Assembly: GCA_015059105.1 (NCBI GenBank) | Contig: SVBB01000010.1 | Span: 1-48,215, forward strand | Reading direction: 5' to 3' | Length of the DNA: 48,215 nt | Source: Erysipelotrichaceae bacterium | Lineage (GTDB): Bacteria > Bacillota_I > Bacilli_A > RFN20 > CAG-826 | In this document: positions 16,997-25,600 of the stretch, piece by piece | How positions within the stretch are numbered: the first letter of the stretch is position 1 | How the letters are laid out: the number at the start of each line of letters is the position of its first letter | Notes under the pieces: generated by a model | What the model was told of the DNA's origin: nothing | What the model saw: the letters and a program-made list of their open reading frames with translations, nothing else | The model's database searches: none | Made by a program: the position numbers and the translations under genes

Positions 16997-18274
16997 ATGA
17001 AAAATTTTGTTTTTATTTCCCCTCATTTTCCAAATACCTACTACCGTTTTGTTCAAGGTTTAGCGAAAAACGGTTTTCGTGTTTTGGGTATTGGAGATTG
17101 TCCGTATGATCAATTATCAAACGAACTCAAACAATCGCTAACCGAATATTATGCATGTTATAACATGGAAGACTTCGAAGAAGAAGCCAAAGCCGTTGCC
17201 TATTTTGAAAATAAATATGGTCACATTGATTATTTAGAAAGTAATAACGAATATTGGTTACAAAGAGATGCTTGGCTTAGAGACCGCTTCCATATTACAA
17301 CTGGTGTTAACGGCCAAGAAATTCAAGTGTATCAACACAAATCAATGATGAAAGCTTGCTTTGAGAAAGCAGGAGTTAAGGTTGCTAAATACATCCTCGT
17401 TGATACATATATGAATCTTATTAAATTTGCTGAAGAAGTAGGATTCCCAATCTTTGCAAAACCAGATATGGGTGTCGGTGCTTCTGGGGATTATAAAATC
17501 AAAAACATCGATGAATTAAATAAGTTCTTCCGTGATAAAGATCCAAATACCACATATATATGTGAACAATTCGTCACTGGCAACATTGTCTCTTTTGATG
17601 GCGTCAGTGATTCACAAGGCAATGTCTTATTTGCGACAAGTGAATATTTCCCACCTTCTATCGCGGATATATTGCAACAACATTTAGATGTTTTCTATTA
17701 CTGCTTACCAGAAATCCCTGCGGATTTAGCGGAGATTGGTCCACGTGTTATCAAGGCTTTTAACGTTAGAAATAGATTCTTCCATATTGAATTCTTCCGT
17801 TTGAGCAAAGATATCAAAGGATTAGGCAAGAAGAATGAAATCGTTGCTTTAGAAACAAATATGAGACCACCAGGAGGTTATACCCCTGATTTAATTAACT
17901 TTGCCAACTCAGTTAACTGCTATCAAATTTGGGCAGATTCTATGGCGTTTGATGAAAATCGTCAAGATATGAAGCAAGAAAAGTTTTTCGCTGGTGTGGC
18001 ATCTCGTAGATTTGATCATGAATATTTCTATTCTGATGATGATATCAAGCGTACATTCGCGAATAATATATGCACGATGGGTGTCTATCCTCCAATCCTC
18101 GCGGATTGTATGGGCGATAAATACTACATGGCGAAATTTAAAACATTAAAAGAATTAAAAGTTTTTGAAGAATATGTCGGTCGCAGAATTGGTGACCCAG
18201 TTCCAGAAATCAAAACTGAAAAGAAAAAAGATAATAAAGAACCAATATGCGATACGCATGTTGATGGAGCGTGA
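16997..18274 (+). CDS. ATP-grasp ligase (carbamoyl-phosphate-synthase-like fold), substrate unknown
   Basis: A 425-aa protein starting MKNFVFISPHFPN. The first ~110 residues look like a Rossmann-type pre-ATP-grasp domain (ISPHFPNTYYRFVQGLAKNGFRVLGIGD). Then come ATP-grasp features: VYQHKSMMKACFEKAGV, a lysine in FPIFAKPDMGVGASGDYKI (near residue 160), the EQFVTGNIVSFDG segment, and a metal-binding ALETNMRPPGGYTPD near 290. Such enzymes activate a carboxylate as acyl phosphate and join it to an amine or thiol. The frame is open to 16943, but the ATG at 16997 follows a TATAAT by 6 nt and begins the conserved part. A second ATP-grasp gene follows within 2 nt, suggesting a two-step ligation pathway. 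Product unknown. Confidence 0.82.
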   Translation: MKNFVFISPHFPNTYYRFVQGLAKNGFRVLGIGDCPYDQLSNELKQSLTEYYACYNMEDFEEEAKAVAYFENKYGHIDYLESNNEYWLQRDAWLRDRFHITTGVNGQEIQVYQHKSMMKACFEKAGVKVAKYILVDTYMNLIKFAEEVGFPIFAKPDMGVGASGDYKIKNIDELNKFFRDKDPNTTYICEQFVTGNIVSFDGVSDSQGNVLFATSEYFPPSIADILQQHLDVFYYCLPEIPADLAEIGPRVIKAFNVRNRFFHIEFFRLSKDIKGLGKKNEIVALETNMRPPGGYTPDLINFANSVNCYQIWADSMAFDENRQDMKQEKFFAGVASRRFDHEYFYSDDDIKRTFANNICTMGVYPPILADCMGDKYYMAKFKTLKELKVFEEYVGRRIGDPVPEIKTEKKKDNKEPICDTHVDGA

Positions 18275-18276
18275 TT

Positions 18277-19161
18277 ATGAACGGGTTGATTGTTGTCAAC
18301 CAGTCAATAGGACATAACCAATATAAAATCAATCGATTCTTAGAAGAAGGAAAGAAACTGGGAATCGATTTAAATGTGCTTATAAATAACGGAACAACCG
18401 CGAAAATTGAAAACGGTGAGATTGTTTTATCGATTCCAAAATATGATTTCGTCATATATTTAGATAAGGATATATATCTCGCGCGTATACTTGAAAGACA
18501 AGGTTACCGTTTATTTAATAAAGCCGACTTTATCAAATTATGTGATGACAAGATGCTCACTCTTATTAGATGCGCGAACGAAGGCTGGCCAATCATAAAA
18601 ACATTACCTGGTCCACTTGTTTATACAGATGAATTAACTGAGGAGAATTATCACTTCCTTGATCACGTTATTGATGAACTTGGTTTACCTCTAGTTGCAA
18701 AACGTGTTTATGGCTCTTTGGGCGAGGGTGTTTACCTCATTGATACAAAAGACAAATTAAAGGAATTTTATAAAGTGAATTATCGCAGTCCATTACTATT
18801 TGAAGAATACATTTCTTCTAGCAAAGGAAGGTCATTGAGAGCGATAGTTATCGATAAGAAAGTTATTGGAATAATTGAAAGAGATAACCCTGCTGATTTT
18901 CGTAGTAATTTCGGTACAACAAACTTTTCAACAAAGGTCGAAAAAAACGAAAAATGTTGGCGTTTTGCTGAAAAAATCTCGCAAAAATTGGATATTGAGT
19001 ATGCAGGCATTGATTTTCTTTATGATAAAAACGAGGAACCAATACTCTGCGAAATCAACTCAAACGCATTTTTTGAAGAGTTTGAAAAGACTACGAACAT
19101 CAACGTTGCAAAACTGTTTTTAGAAATGATTATTAATAAGGTGAAACATGAACAACAATAA
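18277..19161 (+). CDS. RimK-like ATP-grasp ligase
   Basis: A 294-aa protein of the RimK/LysX type: small N-terminal domain (MNGLIVVNQSIGHNQYKINRFLEEGKKLG), then the ATP-grasp core with DKMLTLIRCANEGWPIIKTLPGP, the nucleotide lysine and Gly-rich loop VAKRVYGSLGEGVYLI (near 140), FEEYISSSKGRSLRAIVI, and metal residues in GIDFLYDKNEEPILCEINSNAFF (near 260). RimK enzymes add amino acids such as glutamate to a carboxylate. GGAG lies 7 nt before the ATG at 18277; a GTG at 18271 overlaps the previous stop but sits only 1 nt after GGAG. It is cotranscribed with the ATP-grasp gene before it and overlaps the pseudouridine synthase gene by 14 bp. Confidence 0.85.
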   Translation: MNGLIVVNQSIGHNQYKINRFLEEGKKLGIDLNVLINNGTTAKIENGEIVLSIPKYDFVIYLDKDIYLARILERQGYRLFNKADFIKLCDDKMLTLIRCANEGWPIIKTLPGPLVYTDELTEENYHFLDHVIDELGLPLVAKRVYGSLGEGVYLIDTKDKLKEFYKVNYRSPLLFEEYISSSKGRSLRAIVIDKKVIGIIERDNPADFRSNFGTTNFSTKVEKNEKCWRFAEKISQKLDIEYAGIDFLYDKNEEPILCEINSNAFFEEFEKTTNINVAKLFLEMIINKVKHEQQ

Positions 19162-20059
19162 GAAGAGATTTCCAAATAAAAAAGTTGATAAAAATTCATA
19201 TCGTGAATTTACTGTTTCTCATGAATGTGAACTTTTAGATTTTCTTTTTGAAACACACCCTGGACAATCTAAAAACTCTGTTAAGTCTTTGCTTACTAAT
19301 CATCATGTCACTATTGAAGGTTCCCCAGTTAGTCAATATAACTTAAAACTATTTCCTGGAGATACAGTTATCATCTATAAACAACCTCAAAGGAAAGTTG
19401 TTAGAAGCAAATTACCAATCATTTATGAAGACGACCATATTATCGTTATTAATAAACCTAGCGGGCTTCTTTCTATTGCTAGTGATAACGAGAAAAGATC
19501 AACTGCTTACCGCATCTTAAGTGATTACGTTCAACAAAAAGATAAACATAATCGCGTTTTCATCGTTCACCGCCTTGATGAAGATACTTCGGGAGTGTTG
19601 ATGATTGCTAAAGACAAAGTTACCCAAGAAAAATACCAAGATAATTGGAACGATTTAGTGAGCAAACGTGGTTATTATGCGATTGTTGATGGCATATTAA
19701 ATAAAAAACAAGGTACAATCACCTCTTACTTAAAAAAGAATGCTCAGAATTTGATGTATTCTTCTAAAAAAGCAGGTGACGGACAATATTCAGTAACCCA
19801 TTATAAAGTCATCAAAGAAAAAGGCGATTATTCAATGCTTGATGTCAACATTGACTCCGGTAGAAAAAACCAAATCAGAGTGCATCTTGGAGATATCGGC
19901 CATAATGTTGTTGGCGATGACAAATACGGCAAGCCAACAAACCCATTAAAACGTCTAGGTCTTCATGCATATGAACTCGATATTAAAGATCCATATACTG
20001 GAAAAGTGATGAAATTTATGGCCCCAATACCAAAAGAGTTCGACTTATTTTTCAAATAA
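19148..20059 (+). CDS. RluA-family 23S rRNA (or tRNA) pseudouridine synthase
   Basis: A 303-aa enzyme that isomerises uridine to pseudouridine in RNA. An N-terminal S4-like RNA-binding segment (about residues 28-78) is followed by the catalytic domain with the family motif HRLDEDTSG; Asp144 is the catalytic residue. The segments INKPSGLLSI and GRKNQIRVHLGDIGH are also typical of RluA. AAGGTG precedes the ATG, which lies 14 bp inside the end of the RimK-like gene. The target position cannot be told from sequence; RluD- or YlyB-like enzymes are the closest in layout. It ends 40 bp before the DUF1538 gene, which appears to have its own promoter. Confidence 0.9.
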   Translation: MNNNKKRFPNKKVDKNSYREFTVSHECELLDFLFETHPGQSKNSVKSLLTNHHVTIEGSPVSQYNLKLFPGDTVIIYKQPQRKVVRSKLPIIYEDDHIIVINKPSGLLSIASDNEKRSTAYRILSDYVQQKDKHNRVFIVHRLDEDTSGVLMIAKDKVTQEKYQDNWNDLVSKRGYYAIVDGILNKKQGTITSYLKKNAQNLMYSSKKAGDGQYSVTHYKVIKEKGDYSMLDVNIDSGRKNQIRVHLGDIGHNVVGDDKYGKPTNPLKRLGLHAYELDIKDPYTGKVMKFMAPIPKEFDLFFK

Positions 20060-20081
20060 GGTTTATATTTTTATCGCGTGT

Positions 20082-20090
20082 TGTTAGAAT
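20082..20090 (+). promoter_or_regulatory. extended -10 promoter of the DUF1538/PII unit, leaderless candidate
   Basis: TGT-TAGAAT ends 8 nt before the ATG at 20099, with no Shine-Dalgarno in between. Confidence 0.55.
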
Positions 20091-20098
20091 ATACGCGT

Positions 20099-21682
20099 AT
20101 GTTGATAAAATTACTCAAATCGTTATTAACTAGTTTCCTATCTATAATGCCGATGATTATCATCGTCATTTTATTAGCTGTTTTACCAATTAATAATGGT
20201 ATATCCACGGTTAATTTATCTGGCTATGATTATTTCGGTCTATTCTTTGGTGCGTTTTTATTAATTGTTGGTTTAGCAGTGTTTCAAACTGGAACATTCC
20301 AAGGACTCACTAAAGTTGGCCAATACATGGGAAACTCTTTATCGCGACAACCAAAATTCTTCATAATTGTCGTGTTTTCTTTCTTGTTGGGTGCGTTAAT
20401 CACCTGTGCAGAGCCATCGATTATTATCGTTGCGAGCCAAATTGAAATAAATACATTTTTATTAATTGGTTCCATTGCTGTTGGAGTAGGTGTTTTCGTC
20501 GTCATCGGTGTTGTTCGTATTACTCAACACGCATCCTTAAAAGTGTGGTACTTATTCTTCTATCTAATCGTGTTTTTGCTCGTTTGTTTAATCGCGATTG
20601 ATGATACATCAAGACAGTTCTTACCATTTATCTTTGATGCTGGTGGCATCACGACTGGTTCTGCTACTGTGCCGTTCATCTTATCGTTAGGCACTGGTAT
20701 CGCTATCGCTCGTGGTAAACATCCTCATGAAGATAGCTTCGGTCTTGTTGGTATGGCCTCAATTGGACCAATTATCACAATGACTATTCTTTTGTTAGCT
20801 AATAGAAGTGGTTTTGACCCATACGCTATTCAACTTCCAGCACCTTATGCAGATGCTGGTGGTATATTTGGTGATATTCTCCATGCTTTATTGCCTTCTG
20901 GTCTTACCCATTTAGGATCATTAATTGAAGTAGGTATGGCATTAGCCCCAATTCTTGCTATCTTCTTTATTTATGAACTCATATATATCAAATTACCAAA
21001 AGCTGAAATTACTAAATTGATGACTGGGTTTGCAATGAGCTATATCGGATTAGTGATATTCCTCACGGGTGTTGGTGCGATTATGTCTCCGTTTGGTACG
21101 CGTGTAGGTGTCGCCTTAGGTGAGATTAATAGCGACTGGCTCATCATTGGTATTTGCTTTGTGATTGGCTTGGTAACCATCGTTTGTGAGCCTGCTGTCC
21201 ACGTCTTAACAACCCAAATTAACGAAGCGTCAGATGGTTATATTAAAAAGAGCACAATCTTAGGTGCGTTGTCTATCGGCGTTGGTCTTGCCATTGGCTT
21301 ATCCGCGATGCGTTCTATCTTTAATTTCAACATCATGTATATCATCGTTCCAGGATATTTCTTATCCCTTGCATTAATGTTTGTAACACCTAACTTATAT
21401 ACAGCGATGGCGTTCGATGCTGGTGGCACTGCTTCTGGTCCAATGTCTGTTTCTTTCGTCTTACCAATGATAATCGGTATGACGCATTCAAGACACGACT
21501 TGCCAACGGAGTCCGTAGCCTATTACACCCAATCATTTGGTGTCGTTGCCCTTATCGCAATGTTCCCAATTCTGACCGTGCAACTACTAGGTGTTTACTT
21601 GCAAGTTAAGAAGCTTATTCAACTCCGTGTTACTCGTGGAGTTACTACAGATCCTAATGATGCACAAATCATTCACTTTTAA
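20099..21682 (+). CDS. DUF1538 integral membrane protein, internally duplicated
   Basis: A 527-aa protein with about 12 membrane helices. It contains two copies of a repeat visible by eye: TCAEPSIIIVASQI (near residue 105) matches VCEPAVHVLTTQI (near 365), and DAGGITTGSATVPFIL (near 180) matches DAGGTASGPMSVSFVL (near 440). This inner duplication and the AEP/CEP motif are what I know of DUF1538, a family of predicted transporters without an assigned substrate. I use the ATG at 20099; a GTG at 20078 overlaps the promoter. Two PII-like genes follow within 11 and 13 nt, so its activity may be gated by them much as PII-type GlnK gates AmtB. The transported substrate is unknown. Confidence 0.85.
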   Translation: MLIKLLKSLLTSFLSIMPMIIIVILLAVLPINNGISTVNLSGYDYFGLFFGAFLLIVGLAVFQTGTFQGLTKVGQYMGNSLSRQPKFFIIVVFSFLLGALITCAEPSIIIVASQIEINTFLLIGSIAVGVGVFVVIGVVRITQHASLKVWYLFFYLIVFLLVCLIAIDDTSRQFLPFIFDAGGITTGSATVPFILSLGTGIAIARGKHPHEDSFGLVGMASIGPIITMTILLLANRSGFDPYAIQLPAPYADAGGIFGDILHALLPSGLTHLGSLIEVGMALAPILAIFFIYELIYIKLPKAEITKLMTGFAMSYIGLVIFLTGVGAIMSPFGTRVGVALGEINSDWLIIGICFVIGLVTIVCEPAVHVLTTQINEASDGYIKKSTILGALSIGVGLAIGLSAMRSIFNFNIMYIIVPGYFLSLALMFVTPNLYTAMAFDAGGTASGPMSVSFVLPMIIGMTHSRHDLPTESVAYYTQSFGVVALIAMFPILTVQLLGVYLQVKKLIQLRVTRGVTTDPNDAQIIHF

Positions 21683-21693
21683 AGGAGGTATTT

Positions 21694-22335
21694 ATGGCTA
21701 AAAAAGACGAGAAAAAAACTAAAAAACCTGCAAAAGCGCCTTTAAAAGAAGAAAAGCCTGTTGAAAATAAAAAGGCGATTAAAGAAGAAAAGAAAGCTAA
21801 TAAAAAAGCGGAAAAAGAAGTTGGTAAAAAACCTGTTAAGGTTGAAGAAAAGAAAGTAGAAGCTAAGCCTGAACCAAAGGTAGATAAAAAGCTTTCTAAA
21901 AAAGAAGAAAACAATAATAACCATGTTTCTTCCACAGTTAAAAAGGTTGTCGAAACAGTTAAACCTAAAAAAGCTAAGGAAGCAAAATTTGAAGAGAAGA
22001 AAGATCTCGACAAATTATATGTCTACTTCACAATCGTCAATGCGGGTGTTGCAGAAAGCGTCGTGAAAGTGTTTGAAGATATGGGTTGCTCAACTTCCTT
22101 CATTCAAAACGGCATCGGCACTGCTAGTGAAGAAGTGAGAAAAGCGCTTCACATTCAAGACTCACGTAAAGAAGTGGTCATCTCGATTATTAGAGAATCG
22201 CGTTTAGAAGATATTGAAAAAGAGCTTGCTGCATTCTTCTTGGCAGCAAAAAGAAATAAAGGCGTCGCGTTCGCTACAAAGATGGACGCCATCCAAGGCA
22301 TAAGACTTTATAAGTTTTTAAGCCAAACATTATAG
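21694..22335 (+). CDS. PII-like protein with a long charged N-terminal tail
   Basis: A 213-aa protein. Residues 1 to about 105 are low-complexity Lys/Glu/Ala/Pro (KEEKKANKKAEKEVGKKP is typical) and probably disordered. From about 106 (DKLYVYFTIVNAGVAESVVKVFEDMG) it follows the PII ferredoxin-like fold of its neighbour. The loop that binds nucleotide phosphates in PII (B-loop, Gly-rich) is degenerate here (NKGVAFATKMDAIQGIRLY), so nucleotide binding may be weak or lost. AAGGAGG precedes the ATG. It lies 11 nt after the DUF1538 gene and 13 nt before a second PII-like gene. It may form mixed trimers with that protein, with the tail reaching the membrane or nucleic acid; this is inference. Confidence 0.75.
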   Translation: MAKKDEKKTKKPAKAPLKEEKPVENKKAIKEEKKANKKAEKEVGKKPVKVEEKKVEAKPEPKVDKKLSKKEENNNNHVSSTVKKVVETVKPKKAKEAKFEEKKDLDKLYVYFTIVNAGVAESVVKVFEDMGCSTSFIQNGIGTASEEVRKALHIQDSRKEVVISIIRESRLEDIEKELAAFFLAAKRNKGVAFATKMDAIQGIRLYKFLSQTL

Positions 22336-22348
22336 GAGGAATTAACTA

Positions 22349-22678
22349 ATGGCTAATTTTGAATCATTATTCGTCATCGTCAACACAGGTTTTACAGAAA
22401 CAGTAATGACAGCGGCTAGAGAAGCCGGCGCCAACGGCGGAACAATCATTCACGGTCGTGGAGTTGGTTCTTCACAAGCACAAAAGAAATACGGCATTGC
22501 CATCACTCCAGAAAAAGAAATTGTTATCATCTTAGTGAAAAAAGCAATCGTCGATAAAGTGATGAATGCCATATATAAAGTCGCGGGTATTGGAACCCCG
22601 GCATCAGGTATTATATTCTCCCTCCCTGCAGAAAGGGTTATCGGTCTTAAATACGATAAAGAAGAAGAGCAAAATTAA
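22349..22678 (+). CDS. PII-like signalling protein (P-II family regulator)
   Basis: A 109-aa protein with the PII layout: beta strand FESLFVIVNTGF, helix TVMTAAREAG, a short T-loop region (IIHGRGVGSSQAQKKYG), strand KEIVIILVKK, helix VDKVMNAIYKVAG and a B-loop-like GIGTPASGIIFSLPAERVIGL resembling the Gly-rich, IFxLPxE motif of classical PII. PII proteins bind ATP/ADP and a metabolite and control transporters or enzymes. The T-loop lacks the classic modified Tyr context. It has a strong AGGAGG. Its stop codon overlaps that of the convergent yfhO-like gene within the sequence TTAA. Confidence 0.83.
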   Translation: MANFESLFVIVNTGFTETVMTAAREAGANGGTIIHGRGVGSSQAQKKYGIAITPEKEIVIILVKKAIVDKVMNAIYKVAGIGTPASGIIFSLPAERVIGLKYDKEEEQN

Positions 22679-22690
22679 GCTCTTTTTTCT
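22661..22690 (+). terminator. terminator formed by the overlapping ends of two convergent genes
   Basis: AAGAGC (22665-22670) pairs with GCTCTT (22679-22684), followed by TTTTTCTTT. The stem lies in coding sequence of both genes and the loop holds both stop codons. Confidence 0.75.
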
Positions 22691-25600
22691 TTGCTAACTG
22701 TGTATTTATCTTTCTCGTGTTCAAACACATATCTTTGATAGACGAGCAAGGAAGTAACATATGCTAATAAAGATGTCCAGGAAACAAGAATTCCAGATGT
22801 GCGATATGGGGTGACATATTCCATTACATAGCTTGTTTCGCCTGCTTCAGAGATAAATCCAACAAAGCCACCTGTGCTTAAATAAGTCTTCAATTCTTTC
22901 TTAACACCATCTTTATAAGAATAAACGTGCCAGCCATTATCAAAAGCCTCTTTAGAGATGATGAAACGCTTCTTTAGATAATTGGTCTTAAACGTCCATC
23001 TGTCGGGCTTATATGTGACATCTGTGATTGGATAATCTAATAATTTGTTTAGTCTATTATAATAATCTTTTCCGGATTCCGTTTTGATGCGGAAAGCAGT
23101 GTTAGATGAACCATATTTACCGCAGTAGGCGATACCTTTAATCTTTCTATCTGTGTAGAAACCTCTAATTGGTGATGGGTTATCAGTAGAGTGGTCACTA
23201 TGGTCATCATAAGTGAAAATCTTATCGTTTTCATCGATGAGATAGATATCGTATTTAATAGAACCGCTGAAAGGTGCATAGATATATAAAGACTGACCGT
23301 TATCGTAATAATCGAATGTCGTGCCATCTTTCTTTCTAATGAATGCAAAATAATGCATTGGGTCTATTTCATTAAATTTAACTTCTTCTAAAGTATTAGG
23401 AATATTCATAATATCTTTTACTGGATATTTCTTCGCGACTTCTTCTGTTTTATAGAATTTTACTTGGTAATCTGCTGTAGAAGAAGAATATCCTTCAATT
23501 GATAATGTATGGATGGTTGGATTGCTATAAATATCTTCCTCATATAAAGAGATGTCGTTATTCGCTAATTTGATGATTTCTTGACTATCCTGGTAGCTCA
23601 TAATTGCGGATTTAAGGAAAGCCATGCCGTTATAAACGATATAATATTCGTCTCTATTTTGAGGGGTATATATCTTTGTGAAATCAGTTTCACCTTCTTC
23701 GTTATAGGCAAAGACAGTGTCATAAGAATAACCAAAGTCTGGATATAAAGGGTTTTTATAAACGAGGAAATTGTCGCTTCCTAAACCTGGTTCTTCAATA
23801 AATCCAAGGGGGACGTTAGCGCGATAAGTGCCATACGCTTCCTTGATCGTGTTACTTCTAGCAAAAGTGTCACCTTTATTTAAAACGTAATATTTCATAT
23901 CGAGGAATGTGTCTATGTCTTGGATCTTTCCTCTGCTTCTTCCGCCTACCGAATTAACGCCTGATCTAATCCTTGCCCATCTTGAGAAATAATCGACGTT
24001 GAAGTTATATAGGGAATGGAAGAAAGATGTACTGCTATAATTGTTCATCATCGTATTTTCATCGGAATATGAGTCGTTAAAAGAAGTGAAGAAACGGTTA
24101 TGTATTCCTTCTTCTCTTTTTATTCTGGTGATGACTTCGTGGAGTTCGTTATTAAGCGAATAGCCATTGTTCTTTTTTGTGTCCCAACCATGGAGGTTAG
24201 CGACTAATGTACCCATTAACACCGCTTCAAAGGTAACCATGCAAGTAAGGAATGTTTTAACGAAATTCTTCTTATTATAGAAGATGAATAAAAGGATATA
24301 TGCGATAGTGACATAAACCATTTCAAGAATGAAGGCGAGATGTGTTAGGTCATAGTCACCTTCAATAAATCTTTTTACTACTGTCCCTCTTGAACCGCTT
24401 TCTTGATATAGTTCTGGAAGTTTTAATGTGAGGATATAAGTGGCAATAATACCAGCAAGAGCAAAGGCGTAACCAAAATGAATATAATGTCTATTTTTAT
24501 GTTCTAAATCACTGATATATAAAGAGACGTAGGTAATTATTGAAGAGGTCGCGAATAAAGTCCAACGCGCATATGCGTTCACCATGCCCATGAATAAGTA
24601 ATACATGAATGGGGTAAATAAGCTAACGCCCATCAGCACAACTCCGATGAGATGAGATATCTTCTTATTACGCGCGGAATCAATAATCGCTGGAACTAAG
24701 AATAAGATGTTAGGTAAATAAACCCATAAAGAACAGCAGAGGTCATCAAAATCCCAACCGCTATATTTTAAAGAAGGCATGCTTCTATCGGTTGTAGCAG
24801 GGAAGAAGAAGTTGATAATTGGATAATATGCACGTATACCAATAGAAACGTTATGTTGGTCTGGTGCTTTTTCCCAGTTGAAAACATATTGGAAGACTAG
24901 TCCGATGTCCCCATCTTTTAAAGCTATTTTAATATTGCTCCAATAATTATTAGAAGAAACTTTTGGAGAATTAATGGTTGAGAAGAACGCTGGTAATAAT
25001 ATTGTGCCCGCTAACATCAAGCCAAAGGAGAATCCTAAAAAGCCAAATAATATAACCCAGAGATTGTCTTTATAGTTTCTTGTTCTAATCGTTTGAAAAT
25101 ATCTAAACGCTGCATAAATGAAAGCAGCGATGATATAAGAAATCATTAATACGTAGTTGCTGATTGTTAATAGGAATATGCCTAAGGAAACTAGCCAAGG
25201 TTTCTTTTCTCTAATTACTTTTTCAATACCTAATAAAACAACAGGGAAGAAAACAAGAGTGTCTTGATAGTTGTTATACCATAAATAAAATGCCATCCAG
25301 CCGACAAAAGCATATGACATGCCGCCCAGTCTAGCAGCGAACTCTTTACAGCCCATATATTTGAGATATAGACGGAAGAGGAGACCAGCACACATAAGCT
25401 TAATCATCGAACTAAAGCCCATGACATATGGCACCCAGCTTCTTGGGAAGATTAGTAAGATGATGTTAAAAGGTGAAAATAAACCATAATAAGCATCGCT
25501 TCCAATCGTGGAAGAACCAAGAAAAATCGTTTCATCAAAAAGTGGAATTTGCCCAGTGGTAAAGATGTCATGATAATAATCCCAAATGTGATATCCCATT

